DNA of 64,000 bases, taken from assembly GCA_028571685.1 (NCBI GenBank), contig CM053146.1, positions 115,481,431-115,545,430 on the forward strand. The letters run 5' to 3'. This document shows, one piece after another, positions 46,791-58,881 of this stretch (positions within the stretch are counted from its first letter, which is position 1; each line of letters opens with the position of its first letter). This stretch comes from Heterohyrax brucei. Taxonomy: Eukaryota; Chordata; Mammalia; Hyracoidea; Procaviidae. The notes under the pieces were generated by a model. It did not search any database. It worked only from the letters and a program-made list of their open reading frames with translations, and had not been told where the DNA came from. Position numbers and translations under genes: made by a program.

Positions 46791-48992
46791 GGGACAACTT
46801 GGCAGAGACACTTTGGGTAAAGGAATATAGATTTTTCTATGCAGGGTGGGGGTTTACTAGCCGTTACTCAGCATCTGCCTTCAGGTTCTTTCTAGTAATT
46901 CCAGCACCCTCCTTTGTACTCTTCTAAGCCAATTTTCTCTAAGAATGTCCAAGCTTTCAAGACCACCAATTAGCAAGTGATCGTTCTGGGAGAGCTTAAG
47001 TCACTCTCCGTTTGACCCTGGCCTTTACCTCTGCCCCCTCGCCCCTTCCCTGCTGCCGCCTCCTTGTCCAGTCCCCGACCTCACCTGAATGCCCATCAGC
47101 TGACCCTTGCTACTGGTTGGGAATTCTAGTCTTTATCCTCATTTCCTTTGATTCATTGCACACTGCAGCTTGGGAAGGCTTTTCAGAGCAAGCTCATGAA
47201 GTGGGCAGACTTCCAACCTTTAGCTGAATGGATGGGGACTGAAAGAAAACCAGGGCTGGAAGACACTGCTAAATCTAATGTTGTTCCTCCCTTACAACAT
47301 TGAGAAGGAAAATAATTATTTTACTCTACTAGGAGAAGTTCCCAAAGTTTGGAAAAGTGGCACTTGTTACCACCCGGGATGATGGAATCATAATATTCTT
47401 CACAGAGCCCCTCACTCTGTCTTCCTGTGATTTTTAAAATGCATTTTCTGTATTTACCCTTTTCCCTCTCTTTACAAAACTTGGTATCTGGCTCCAAGCA
47501 GGAGAAGATACAAAGCCCTTTCTGCTCAGGGTGGTCCTGCCTTCTTCAAAAAGAATGAGGCCCTGAGGAGAGCAGTTGGGAGAAAGGAAACAGCTGTGCT
47601 TGGTTAGGAACGGGGCAAATGGTAATGGGTTCAGAGCCCCTGGCTCCTTCTAAGTCAAACTGCAAGCCAGAAAGGCACCCACACTCGGCCTTTCCACAAA
47701 GAGGAGACTTTTCTCCCCCGAGAGAAGTGTGCCATCTGTTTTATCCCCTTATTAGCCAGGCAAACAAAGGTAATTCAATTTAAGAAAAGAGGTGTGTCCA
47801 TCAAGTACAGAGGAGTAGCAGTGCAGGGGAAGGTGGTCCCAGAGCAGACTGAAATAGACACAGCCCGCTGGCTTGGAAGCCTCTGCACAAACTACTTACA
47901 TTCCTGACGTGTTTTCAGATTCAGTTGTTTTCTTTCTGTTTTGTTTTGGTTTGGGTTTTCTCCCCCCTTTTCCTTTTAAGTAAGCAATTAGTTCTGTTCT
48001 TTTGGCTGGTGGTAATGGTTGCTCAAGGCTGACAAGACACCCACTGATTTTATTCCACTGTTTTTGTTTTTCAGAGTGGTCTTTCAGGCCACTCTGTTTT
48101 TTTAGCTCTCTCTTGTGGTTTAGCTGCCAGTAGTGTGTCCCTGCTCGTCCCTGGGGACCCTTTTCTGAACTCAGTGATCCTGGTGGTTGCAGTGGAGCCG
48201 ACCGGTGGTCTCTGAGAAGCCCCTTTGCCTTCCCCTCCGTAGCTACAGGGATGGAGGGAGCGCCCGTGTTTCCATAAGTGCAAGCAGGACTCAGCCTGTT
48301 TTCTCCAAACACTCTGAGCTGCTTTGACCGTGAAAGAGTTGAGGAGGAAGGTCAGATTCAGGTCCTTAAGGAACGAGACCGGAAGTCCTTGAGGTGATAT
48401 GGTGAACTCACGTCTAGAGCTGCACCACCCAGTACTTAAAGACATGTGGTTATTTAAATGTATGTGAAATCCAAGGAAACATTCAGTTCTGCTGTGGCAC
48501 TAAGCATGTCTCTAGGGCTTAATAGCTCAATGGCTGTGGAGTCTTCTCATCTTCACAGAACATTGCAAGGGCCAGTGCAGCCCTAGTGCCTCTAGACATC
48601 AACGTGAGAGGTGACCTCCAGGGCTCTTGCTGATGCGATGCTCTGGTTTGAAGCAAACCAAGAAGCAGGGAGCCAGGAAAGTATATTGTCTCTGTATTCG
48701 CTTAGCAGGGAGTGTTCAGTTGCTGGTGCTTTGTTCACTGTGTGTGCCTACCCTCGGTGAGCAACTATAATAAAATAAGCAAGTGCGATAATATTGAGTG
48801 GCGGAAGAACAATTTCTTTCAATCAGAAAGCATCCTAAGTAAGTACTGAGTAAGACCAGTAATAATTGTTATATTATTGTCTCGAGTGAGAACAAGAAGA
48901 ATAAAAGATACGATCCCACTCCAGTGTGGACAGCTTCAGAATCCACAAACATGTTTTCCCCAAATGTCTAGTGATGGATATTTTGGTTAACC

Positions 48993-49035
48993 CCATGAAT
49001 CGGATCCGACTCGATGGCACTTGGCTGGCTTTTGT
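48993..49035 (+). mobile_element. SINE tail fragment
   Basis: Only the common 3' tail remains: catgaatcggatccgactcg followed by atggca. Confidence 0.7.
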
Positions 49036-51689
49036 GAAGTATCATTAGGACAGTACTGCATTTCAGTAACTTTAAGTCAAGGTAGGGAGAGCTATAAAGA
49101 AAACAAGCAGCATTCATTTGCAATGGTGCAGCGTTAAGAAAGGACAGAGCTTTGGCTGCCCAGCGGTTCCCTATCTACGGGATTGCGAGAACAGAACCTT
49201 GACCTGATGTTCACAAACAAGCTCAAGTGCGAGGAAGTCAAGAACCCAAATGTTCTGAGATATGAAAATTTTATGAAGAGTGACTGTTCCACCAGATAGA
49301 TGTAAGTGGTAAACGTATTGACTCCTCAGTTGGGTTATTGAATGTGTTCCATTAGAGCAGCAACCAGGACTGTGATTCATTGTGGGACACGCACAAGAGA
49401 AGATTAAGCGTGGGTGGGTATGGGTGGATGGATGATTGCAAGGAAATCAAAAGAAGTAAGTGATGAGTGCACTTGCTTCTGATGTCCCTGATTTTTGACA
49501 GAGAGCTAGCGGTGACTGTGTATTAAAAAGCTACTATCTGAGCTCAGATCTTCCCTGTAGGTGGGGCCGATGGCAGCAGGCAGTGCAGGCACTGAATTGG
49601 CAGTAGATTGAATTGCCTTCCAGAAGAGGTTGCTGAGGCACAGCGCTGCAAACACAGAGACAAGAGATTTGGGGGCTGTGGACTCCGATAGATAGAGACC
49701 AGAACACCTAAGCTGAAACAATATTCAAGAACTAATTGTAGCTACAGTGGAAAGAATAGAGACCTTCTTTAAGGAAAGTAAGAAAATATCTCTGGCTTTG
49801 AGAAAAGCCAACTGTAGAGAGTAGAAGCTATTACCCTTTTTTTCTGACAGTTATGATGGGCCAAGTTCCCCAGCCACATACAGACTGGTAGACAATGAAG
49901 TGGTAAAACCTTCATGAAAACCTTAAGTCCCTCCCCCCACAAAAAACCTATAGGCAGATTTCCTGCAAAACCTGAAATCTCTGAAGTCCACAAAATGACA
50001 TATTGTAAACCTTGAGAACATCCTGCTGACTTCACCCAAAGTCAGTGTTTCCCTTAACTGGCTGTTAATTTGAGGACCTTAGCAAAAATAAACTGACCTT
50101 GGGAAGCCAGCTGAGGGGCTGACTCATGTTTTAAGCATGACCTAGACAAAGAGACTACATCTCCTGCAGCACGAAATATTCTTTCAGATGGTTGTTCTAG
50201 TAGGAGGGCAAGATGCTAGCCAGGAGATGTATATGTTGGACAGATGGTGGGCCTGGCTTCATGATAGCCAGGAAGATCAGGCTGGTGATTTATTTCAGGG
50301 TTTGGGAAGGTGTAGACGCGATTGATTCCATTGCTGTTTGGCCAACCACAGTCACGTGTTCACACTGCATTATTCCACCGAAGCCAGATGCAGCCATAAA
50401 TCGCCAGGTGAACTATCCAGAGAGCCTTCCCAGAGACAGCAGCAGGTTACAACGCCTGAATGGCCCTGTCCCCTGGGTTTCCTCTCCGCCCTTTTGAACT
50501 TCTGTTGTTCATTCCCATGTGATTGTTTTCCTTGTAACATGGGCAGCAACAGATGTTTTGAGTCAAGGACGTAGCAAAATGCCTCCCGTGTATGTCAGGT
50601 CCTGGAAGAGAGGGATTATATCTCTGGGACATTTTTTTCTGTATTCTCTTTCAGCATCTGAACGTATTTCCTTTCCATTGTCTTTGTGTTGGAAGCTGTC
50701 CATGGCTAGCATCACACAACCATCAGCTACAAGAACAAGAAGGCTGCCTCTAACCAGCAGGGCCAATTCTTAGCTGGCCAGTTCTCATGTTCTCACCACC
50801 TCTTGACAAATTGAAAGGACTGAAGGTCTAAGTGAATCAGTACAGTCCCCCACTCATGCCATCCCTGACTTTGTGAAGTCATCAACAGCCACTGTGTACT
50901 TAGAACTTTAGAACTCATGTTGTCAGTGGCAGCCCATAAATTGGGATATTCCAGAAGAACAAACTTCACTTGCAGCAGGATGCTGAGTTGCAGCGACTTG
51001 ACAAAACTGAGGCAGTACACTTGAGAGGGGTCAGTGGAGCCCCCACCACCACAGCTGAAGGCCTAGAAAGTAGGTATGCAGGGGAGCAAGAGTTGTGTTT
51101 CCTGGGGAAGCAAAGAGACAGAGTTTTGCTTTTTTGTAAGTGAAAATGTTTCTGAGTCAGAAGACAGAAACTGGCTATGCTCCATCGGGGATAAAAGAAG
51201 GAAATGTATCTAAATGACAGCAGGAAAACTTCGGACTGGATTTAAGGAGTTTCTGACAGAGTTGTGACTCAGAAAACATACTTCTGACATGGCCTATACA
51301 ATCTTCCCCAGGGAATGTAAAGCAAAGGGTGGACAGCTGTTTTGGGGGGTGTTTTCAGAATGGTTCCTCTGGGAGGCAAGGCTGGCCTGCTCTCAGTGAG
51401 TTCTTGAGGTCCTGTTCTCCTCCTGGAATCATGTAACGTGTTATTTCACGAGTGTGGATTGACACAAAAGACATTTATGTAGACAATGCATGATGGGCAA
51501 GTTGGGGCTGGCTGTTTTCTGAGGCAGGGCAGACCTAGGGATCCAGCCTTGTTCCTAAGAACGTCTTTATTGCACTCAGAGCACACCGTACTTCCTTTTG
51601 AGTCTTAGATTGGCCTCTCCTGGTTGTGTTCCTTCTACTCTCTTTCTTTACAATAAAGTAAAGCCAGGCACAGGAGGCAGTATTATAGC

Positions 51690-51930
51690 AAGTATAGTAA
51701 TAATAATGATAACTTGTATTGAGCTCTTACCCTGTGTCTGTTACTGTGCAAAGCACTTTACACGGCTTGTTCCATTGATTCCTCCCCACATACTTTTGCA
51801 GTAATACTGTTATATTCAGTTTACAGATGGAAAGACGGAGGCATTAAATGGTTAGTGAGCGTTAGGCCAGGATTTTAACACAGATGAGAGCCCATGCTCT
51901 AGTTATCATACTCAGTCTGATCAGGGCTTG
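51690..51930 (-). mobile_element. MIR fragment
   Basis: Antisense MIR: gtattgagctcttaccctgt, gtgcaaagcactttacacgg, ttcagtttacagatggaaag. Confidence 0.8.
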
Positions 51931-51969
51931 TATGCTTGCTTCCCTCACTCTTCAGCAATAGTCGGGGAC

Positions 51970-52130
51970 CTGTTACTTCAATTCTCTGAACTTCACTTGC
52001 TTAGCTAGTAAAAATGGAGAAAATAATACTTATTTCATAAGGCAGTTGGGAAAATTTATGAAAGATAAGGTAGGTGAAGCATCTATGATCCCATGGTGTA
52101 ATACCAGGCAATAGTAGGTGCTCAGTTAAC
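51970..52130 (+). mobile_element. MIR fragment
   Basis: Sense MIR: attctctgaacttcacttgc, gtaaaaatggagaaaataat, and tail ataccaggcaatagtaggtg with ctcagttaacatc. Head-to-head with the preceding antisense MIR. Confidence 0.75.
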
Positions 52131-53134
52131 ATCAGTTTTCTTCCCTCTGTTTCTCCTCCCCACCCCTTCCCTCGCTATTCCTGGTCAGAACAAGTCCTTC
52201 ATGGTGTCCCTGGATCTAATCAGGCCTCTCAGTGACAGGCAGGAACATTTTGCAGCTCAGCATCCTTCTGACTGATGTCTACTGCTAATTCCTTAAATTT
52301 GCATATCATCTTTCTTCCCTGGAGCTCATAGCACTTAACAGACAAGTGGGGCACAAATGATGTAACTACGGGAAATTCAGAGGCCTGCTTGTCTGGAGAT
52401 TCTGCAAACTAGTGGATTAGCTCAGATGTCAGCCCTGAATCATGATCCTTCAGCTGCTCGTGCTTAGCACACCACCAGCATTAACTCCCTGGTCTTCTAA
52501 TGGTCCTTTAAATCATGCGTAGTGATTATCATCTTACTGTAAGAGACAGAGAAGAGAGGAAAGGAAATGCGAGGGGACCAGAGGAGATGTCTAGGGTCCC
52601 TGGGAGAGGCAGTCCCTGAAAGCTTTTTCCTAAATGTGACTGAACTTTCAGTAATAGGGTGGGTAAACAGAACAGACCCAGGTCAAACCCAGTCACCCGG
52701 TTCTTCATACCTCCACGTGGATTTTACTTGCCAGATTCTAACCACTGTGCTATGATTTCCCTGCTGCTTGTGAAGATCAATTCATACAAGGCACAGTATT
52801 TCTGCAAAGCAATTTTCAGTCAACAAGTACGTGGGTCTTACTTGTGAAGCTGTGAAGGAAGAAGACTGAGTAATTAAGCCTCCAAAATTTGGTTTCCTTT
52901 GTATGTGACGTAGAAATAGGAAAGGCTTGGAAATTAGTGGGAGCCTAGAAGCGTTTGGTGGTTCCCACTGGTGACTCAGTGGAGTGGATGCTTGCCCAGG
53001 TCACCGTTATTATTTATTCACCTTTGAAAGCACTGTTGGCCAAAGAGGGTAGGAGGGAATTGAGAGAGGATTATATGAATCTGAGGGTTTACCAGAGGCT
53101 AGCTGATTGTCTCTCTGTCCATGCTTCCTATATG

Positions 53135-53285
53135 TAACCCACTGCTGTCAAGTTAATTCTGACTCGTAGAGACCCTGTAAGACAAAGTAGAACTGCCCTA
53201 AAGAGTTTGCAAGTGGTGGATTCAAACTGCTGGCATTTGATTCGCAGCCATAGCATTTAATGCCTACCCCACCGGGGTTTCCAAT
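53135..53285 (-). mobile_element. AfroSINE
   Basis: Antisense copy: gttaattctgactcgtagag, accctgtaagacaaagtaga, gattcaaactgctggcattt. Confidence 0.92.
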
Positions 53286-53314
53286 GCACCGCCTCCTGTC
53301 ATCTTTATCAGTTT

Positions 53315-53465
53315 AAAAACCAATGACACCCATTGGTGCTGAATCACTTCCAGCTATAGTGATCCTGTAGCCCCATAGGGTTTCCAGGGAGAAGCTGGCA
53401 GATTCAAACTGCTGACATTTTTGATTAGTGGCCAAATGCTTAACCACTGCGTCACCAGGGCTCTC
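53315..53465 (-). mobile_element. AfroSINE
   Basis: Antisense copy: cacttccagctatagtgatc, gccccatagggtttccaggg, gattcaaactgctgacattt. Confidence 0.92.
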
Positions 53466-53534
53466 TGTATCCCTTTGCTTGCTATTTATTCACAGGAACA
53501 AAATTTTCTTGGGAAAAAAAAATAGATGTGAGCT

Positions 53535-53715
53535 CAGGTGCCATGGTGTTTAATCACTAGACTGTTAAAGATCATTGCCAGCTATTCTAAGGAAGAAAGA
53601 TAGCAGTTGACTTCCGTCAGGTTTACAGTCTTGAAAGCCCTGTGGGACACTTCTACTCCATCCTCTGTCCTCAAGGTCTGTATGAGTCAGAATCAACGTG
53701 ACAACAGCTGGATAT
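53535..53715 (+). mobile_element. AfroSINE, diverged
   Basis: Sense copy: ggtgccatggtgtttaatca, gccctgtgggacacttctac, tgagtcagaatcaacgtgac. Confidence 0.8.
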
Positions 53716-53721
53716 ATAAGT

Positions 53722-54035
53722 TGTTCGCTGCCGTGAAGTCAGACGCCGACTCATGGTGATCTTACGCACAACAAAACAAACCACTGTCCCATCCTGCACG
53801 TCTCCAGGAGCAGTGACGAACCAGACCTTTAGGATCCAGAAGGTTTTCACTGGCTGATTTTGGCCGTTCTTCTTAGTCCACCTTGTCTGGAAGTGCCATT
53901 AAAACCTGTTCAGCATCATAGTAACGTGCAATTCTCCAATGACAGATGGGTGGTCACTGTGTGAGAAGTGCGGATAAAACCCAGGTGTCTTGCGTGGAAG
54001 GCAGGATTTCTACCACTGAACCATCACTGTCCTGT
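53722..54035 (-). mobile_element. SINE with tRNA-Gly-like head
   Basis: Antisense: shared tail cgctgccgtgaagtcagacg, body taaaacctgttcagcatcat, tRNA-Gly end gcgtggaaggcaggatttct with accactgaaccatc. Confidence 0.85.
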
Positions 54036-54534
54036 ATATACGGACAAGTATGTGCACACACACATGCGCTTGCACGCACACACACACATGAAATTATCTA
54101 GGGACAAGGGGGAGAAGTATTAAGCTTTTTATGAGTGAAACAAGGACTTAACAATCTAACTGGGACAATAAGAAGGACACACACAGAACAGTCACAGTGA
54201 AAGGCAGTGGGTTGTCACCTGCTGAAATCTGTGGAAAATAGCCTCAAATCCTTTTAAAAACCAGATAAAACCAGTGGTACAGGCAGTAAGTGCTGGAGCT
54301 GCCCAGAGAGGGAATTATTGTTGCATGTGCCAGAAAGGCTGGCGGAAGAACTGGTAAGAGAGGTGGGACCGGTGCCGTGGTGGGAGGGAGGGGTTACAGG
54401 GAAACGAACGGAGGCCGTGGGCCCAGTGGGGAAGCTGGTCGGCCTTGAATAGAGTGTGATTGCAAGAGCTGTGGGACAAGATACCTGCAGCACAACTGAA
54501 ATAAAGAGCTTGAGGCAAGAAGGTTAGAAAGCCC

Positions 54535-54910
54535 CTTCGGGTCCCAACTCCACTGCTTACTGGCCTCTCTGATGTTGACAAAGGGTGGCAACCTCCCTGA
54601 GCCTCAGTTTCTTCGTGTTCAAAGTAGGATTAATAATACCTTGTTCACACAAACATATAAAGCAAAACAAAGCAATACTAGTTGCCATTGGGTTGACTCC
54701 AACTCATAGTGATCCTGTAGAACGTAGTAGAACTGCTCTTAAGGTTTCCAAGGAGCACCTAGTGGACTTGAACTGGTGACCTTTTGGTTAGCAGCTATAG
54801 TTCTTAGCTACTACTCCAACAGGATTTCCACAAACATAGCAAGGATTAAATGAAATAGTATGCATGAATGTGCTTTGTGACCTCTAGGCATTATGCACAT
54901 AAAAGTCATT
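54535..54910 (+). mobile_element. MIR split by an AfroSINE
   Basis: Sense MIR: aacctccctgagcctcagtt, gtaggattaataatacc, then after the insertion caaggattaaatgaaatagt and gcattatgcacataaaag. The AfroSINE occupies 54672-54832. Confidence 0.8.
54672..54832 (-). mobile_element. AfroSINE nested in a MIR
   Basis: Antisense copy: tagttgccattgggttgact, ccaactcatagtgatcctgt, gacttgaactggtgaccttt, ggttagcagctatagttctt. Confidence 0.95.
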
Positions 54911-55019
54911 ATTATCAGGAATAGCAGCAATAATAACATCTGATAGGGGTAGAGTAGAATTAGGAGATCTTTGAGTGTCTGGTTTGTACTATGAGTGTCT
55001 CCTCCCTTGGCAAATTGTT

Positions 55020-55210
55020 GGTGGACACAGTCAGGTTGATTCTGACTCACAGCAACCCCACAGGACAGAGAAGAACTGCCCCTGGGATTTTCTAAGCCCA
55101 AATCTTTACAGGAGCAGATGATCAGGTCTTTCTCCTGTGGAGTCACTGGGTGGTGGATTCCAACCAACAACCTTTCAGTTGGCAGCTAAGCACTGAACCA
55201 TTCCAGTGCT
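55020..55210 (-). mobile_element. AfroSINE
   Basis: Antisense copy: gttgattctgactcacagca, accccacaggacagagaaga, acctttcagttggcagctaa. Confidence 0.92.
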
Positions 55211-56504
55211 CTTCTGTAGACAACTACCTTTTTAGTTGTCTGTGCTGATTTGGGCCTTGAGGAGGTCACATGTTGCAGACTTCACAGACAGGCAGGCTCT
55301 GGATAGTTGAGGAAACAGACTGGAATCCTAAATATGCATCCTAAACTGGCCTGATTTGATACCCAAGGAGGATGGGTTCTGGAGCAGTAACCTTGGAGCA
55401 TCCCATAGGGAGAGCCAATAGGGTATTTATCATCCCTGTTGGGTAAGAGAGCTCTGTGCACCTGCCCATCCTTCAGATTAACATGCCAGAGCTGACCCAG
55501 AGGGATCCGAGGTGCTCCACATTCCATATTGGGCCTTTGGTGGGAAAAATATCCTTTGTGCCTTGCAGAAGCATTTGGACTAAGATGCTCCTTAGTCCCC
55601 AAAAGAGGCAGTGAGCTTTCCTCATCACTGCCCTCTTGCCCTCTGTTCAACTGGCCTGAGAGTTCCTGCGCAAGTTGGATTTGCAGCTGCAGCCCCAAAC
55701 CGTTCTGCAAGGCATCACTTGCCAACAGTAGTAGTCGCTCTTCTGCACATCATTTGATGTATTTGAAACCACTGAGCCAGAAGACCCATTTCCCAAACAT
55801 CTGAATGAGTAAAACCTTGACTTCCCCAATTGTGTATATTCTCTGCTAGACACGTAGTCTTTGTTAATGATGACAGTGCCTGTTATCAGTGGAGCTGTGG
55901 GTGCCTGGCTCTCTGAGATATGCTGGCAAGTTCAGGCCAGCCCAGGTGGCATAGGGAACACAGTGGGCTCTGCGGCCCTCTGGATCCCCTGCTAAACACA
56001 CACACGCACACACTCAGCCTCTACTCCCCCTTCTGCTTGAGGTTGACACTGGCCTTTCTGAATTGCAGCCACGGTTCCTAGAGTCCAGGCATCACTTAGT
56101 GGCACTGGCGCACACAGAAAGTTTTAAATGTCTTCCATTTGGACAGTGCCCAGCCAAGATGACAAAGGCTTGAAACATAAACCATCTGGCCAGAGTCATT
56201 CTCCAATTTAGCAGCCACCCTTATAAACCATTCCTTGATACTTCTAGTCATTAGATTTCATTGGCCCTTTGAGGAAGCTAGTGATGAATAAGACGTGGGT
56301 CTGACTTCTGAGAACCGAGTGTGAGACGACAAGCATGTATACAACCAGCTAAGACATAAGTCAGACTCAGCCAAGGGCTTTTTCTAAGAAAAGGTACAAA
56401 GAACAGGATATGGAAAAGTAAGCAGGAGGGACCAATTTGACTTACAGACCTGAAGAAGGGGCCTCAAGAGGTCTCAGCATTTGAATCACCTTAAGAAAGG
56501 GGAC

Positions 56505-56725
56505 CGAACAAAAAGCCAAACCTGTCGCCGTCGAGTCAGTTCTAACTCATGGCAACCCAGTGTGTGCCACAGTAGAATTGTGCTTGGTACAGTTTTCTCA
56601 GCTATAATCATTACAGAAGCAGCTCACCAGGCTTTTATTCACCAGGGTCTTGGGGGGGTTCGAACCACCAACCTTTGGATTAGTAGCCAAGTGCAAACCT
56701 TTTGTGCTACCGAAGGACCAAGAGA
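56505..56725 (-). mobile_element. AfroSINE
   Basis: Antisense copy: aaacctgtcgccgtcgagtc tail with two retained CpGs, agttctaactcatggcaacc, gggttcgaaccaccaacctt. One of the younger-looking copies, ending about 145 bp before exon 13. Confidence 0.92.
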
Positions 56726-56871
56726 GGGGCACCAGATCTTGAAAGCAAGGGCATGAGGAGGTAAGACATCTAAAGTCCAGTCCCAGCTTTCCCTTAGAGG
56801 GACTAGAGCTGTAAAGTGGTGCCTTTCCCAAGCTTTTACCAAGAACGGCTGTTTTGGTTTGTTTCCCCCAG

Positions 56872-57134
56872 ATGACAAGAATTTCCTGCGGCTACAGAAC
56901 GATGGCCGGAGAGAGGGCCAGTACGCACGGCTCATCAGCCCGCCCGTGCACCTGCCCCGAAGCCCCGTGTGCATGGAGTTCCAATATCAAGCCACAGGCA
57001 GCCACGCGGTGACGCTGCAGGTGGTGCGGGAAGCCAGCCAGGAGAGCAAACTCCTGTGGGTCATCCGTGAGGACCAGGGCAGCGAGTGGAAACACGGGCG
57101 GATCATCTTGCCCAGCTACGATGTGGAGTATCAG
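56872..57134 (+). CDS. NRP2: NRP2 exon 13: core of MAM (c) domain
   Basis: The exon has 263 nt (2 + 87 codons), human residues 682-769. It encodes DDKNFLRLQNDGRREGQYAR, then LISPPVHLPRSPVCMEFQYQ, and ends SYDVEYQ. The Cys in SPVCMEFQY is the third MAM cysteine, followed by the predicted beta-strand VTLQVVREASQESKLLWVIR. A cluster of substitutions lies at GSHAVTLQ where I recall GRGVALQ in human, a surface loop. Donor gtgggc, phase 0. Confidence 0.97.
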
Positions 57135-58029
57135 GTGGGCTGGGGAAGAGAGACAGAGCAGAGATGCGGGGAATCAGTGTGATCTGTGTTTCAATATTTC
57201 AAAGGGCCGGGCCCATTCATCATTAGGGAACGTGGTTAAGCCCTGCTGTTTTCATTGTGTTTCTCCCGTTGTCATGGCAACTAAATGACACTCTTATTTG
57301 TTATTCAGAATGTGCCTATCTCTACACCCAGACTTGGTTCTTTGTTCCTACTATTGCCTTTTATATTGCTGAAATCTTCTCCAACAAATGTTTCTTCTCC
57401 CCGTTTTATTTTAGATTGCTATCAGGTAGGCTGACAAAGGCACACGGAAGCCAGAGAAATAAACACAAACAAGCCCTCCACACACAAGGGAAGAGGTCTG
57501 TTGAGCCTTCTTTGAATCTGAGGAGGAAATGGAAACAAGCTCCCAGACCTGTCCCAGGGGCTGTGGACACCCGAAAGAGGGGTGGGGTGCCTTTTGCACT
57601 CTGAGGCCAGCAGACTCAAGAGGTTCCCAAACAAGCGGCATCTCTGCACAGCTCCACAGGAGACTGAGGCACAGATGGGTGCACGCAGCTGTGGCTGAAA
57701 CTTGGGTAGGAGTAGATGCACTGTGGAAGAGGTGACTGAGAACCAGCCAAAGCGTTAACCTACTCCTCCCCAGACAAGCAGCAGCAACAGATGGCTGGTG
57801 AGGCAGCCAACTGCTCGCCCAGCTTGCCAGAGGACATGCGTTAGTTTGCAGAGAAAACCTGGGGAGGGAAAGGAAGAAGGATGATTTGAGACCACAGAAC
57901 AGAGGAACTTCTCTGGGAAGCCTGTGGTCACTCTCTCTTGAGGTTGTAGGGCATCCTGAGATCCTTCTCACCCCTACCTGGGTTCCCTTATACACCTGTA
58001 AGCCACAAAAACATGTGGCTTTCGAGGTG

Positions 58030-58185
58030 ATTCATACTCACAGCAACACTGTCGCACAGAGAACTGCCCCCATAGGATTTTCAAGGCTGTCATCTTTAGG
58101 AGAGCAGAGCACCAGAGCTTTCCTCCCTCCAACTACTGACTTTTCCATTAGCCGCTGAGCGCTTAACCACTGCACCAGCAGCCAT
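58030..58185 (-). mobile_element. AfroSINE
   Basis: Antisense copy: actcacagcaacactgtcgc, cccccataggattttcaagg, gcgcttaaccactgcaccag. Confidence 0.88.
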
Positions 58186-58439
58186 ACGGCGATGCCACCC
58201 CCAAGGCGATCCAAACATGTGTGCTCTCTTTCTCACTTTACCCCCACCTGCTTGTGTCTTCTGAGTTTTCACATGTCTGGAGTGGGCATTTAAAAGACTT
58301 ATGAGAAAGGAACCTCAAAAACAGCTAGGGAAATCTCAGCTGTCCCTTAAACACACCCTGGTTGTAGTCATTTTAATCAGTACGTTCTGGTTACTGGACA
58401 ACAATATCCATTACCTCATTGGGTTTTTTTGCTTGTTTT

Positions 58440-58690
58440 TCAATCTTATACATACACACACATTTACGTATCTATACAGCTGCACACACACATACACATT
58501 TAACTTATACACCTACACATAAGTTGACATACTTGTGTATGTACACACATATTTACATATTCATACATTAAATACAGTTTACATACCCACACATGTATTT
58601 ACATATCTGTATGCCTATCCACACATTTACATACTTATATACCTACACACACACACACACATTTATACACCCACACACCTACACATATAC
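58440..58690 (+). repeat. ACACAT/TATACA-rich simple repeat
   Basis: About 250 bp of degenerate acacac, catatt and tatacac units in intron 13, ending about 95 bp before exon 14. Confidence 0.9.
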
Positions 58691-58784
58691 TGTTTAAACT
58701 GCAGTTAACAGAAAATTAGAAATCTTTGCACTGGTTGGACCAGGAAGCTCAGTTGACAATGCCTCTTGTTCTTCTGTCTCCCAG

Positions 58785-58881
58785 ATTGTGTTTGAGGGCA
58801 TGATAGGGAAAGGCCATTCAGGAGAAATCGCCATCGATGATATTCGGATAAGCACCGATGTCCCGCTGGAGAACTGCATGG
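58785..58881 (+). CDS. NRP2: NRP2 exon 14: end of MAM (c) domain
   Basis: The exon has 97 nt (32 codons + 1), human residues 770-801. It encodes IVFEGMIGKGHSGEIAIDDI, then RISTDVPLENCM. GEIAIDDIR is the conserved closing motif of MAM domains, and Cys800 in ENCM is the fourth MAM cysteine. Met replaces Val in FEGMIG relative to human as I recall. Donor gtacgt follows the first base of the Glu802 codon. Confidence 0.96.

Larger units (their letters stand above)
44718..56871 (+). other. NRP2: Intron 12 of NRP2 (12.2 kb)
   Basis: An AfroSINE sits at 45440-45640, a TATG/TGTG-rich tract at 46505-46790, and an AfroSINE tail fragment at 48993-49035. A MIR pair lies at 51690-51930 (-) and 51970-52130 (+). 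A dense SINE block at 53135-54035 holds three AfroSINEs and a Gly-SINE. A MIR split by an AfroSINE covers 54535-54910, and further AfroSINEs lie at 55020-55210 and 56505-56725. An AT-rich segment with homeodomain-like cores lies at 46335-46460. No gene seen. Acceptor gtttccccag. Confidence 0.85.
57135..58784 (+). other. NRP2: Intron 13 of NRP2
   Basis: 1.65 kb: an antisense AfroSINE at about 58030-58185 and an ACACAT/TATACA-rich tract at 58440-58690 shortly before exon 14. The rest is unique. Acceptor cttctgtctcccag. Confidence 0.85.

Noticed and set aside
57411-57995. 194-codon open frame on the - strand in intron 13
   Set aside because: It has no recognisable domain, lies wholly in intronic sequence and shows no promoter or splice support. 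Long chance frames are expected in GC-rich DNA.
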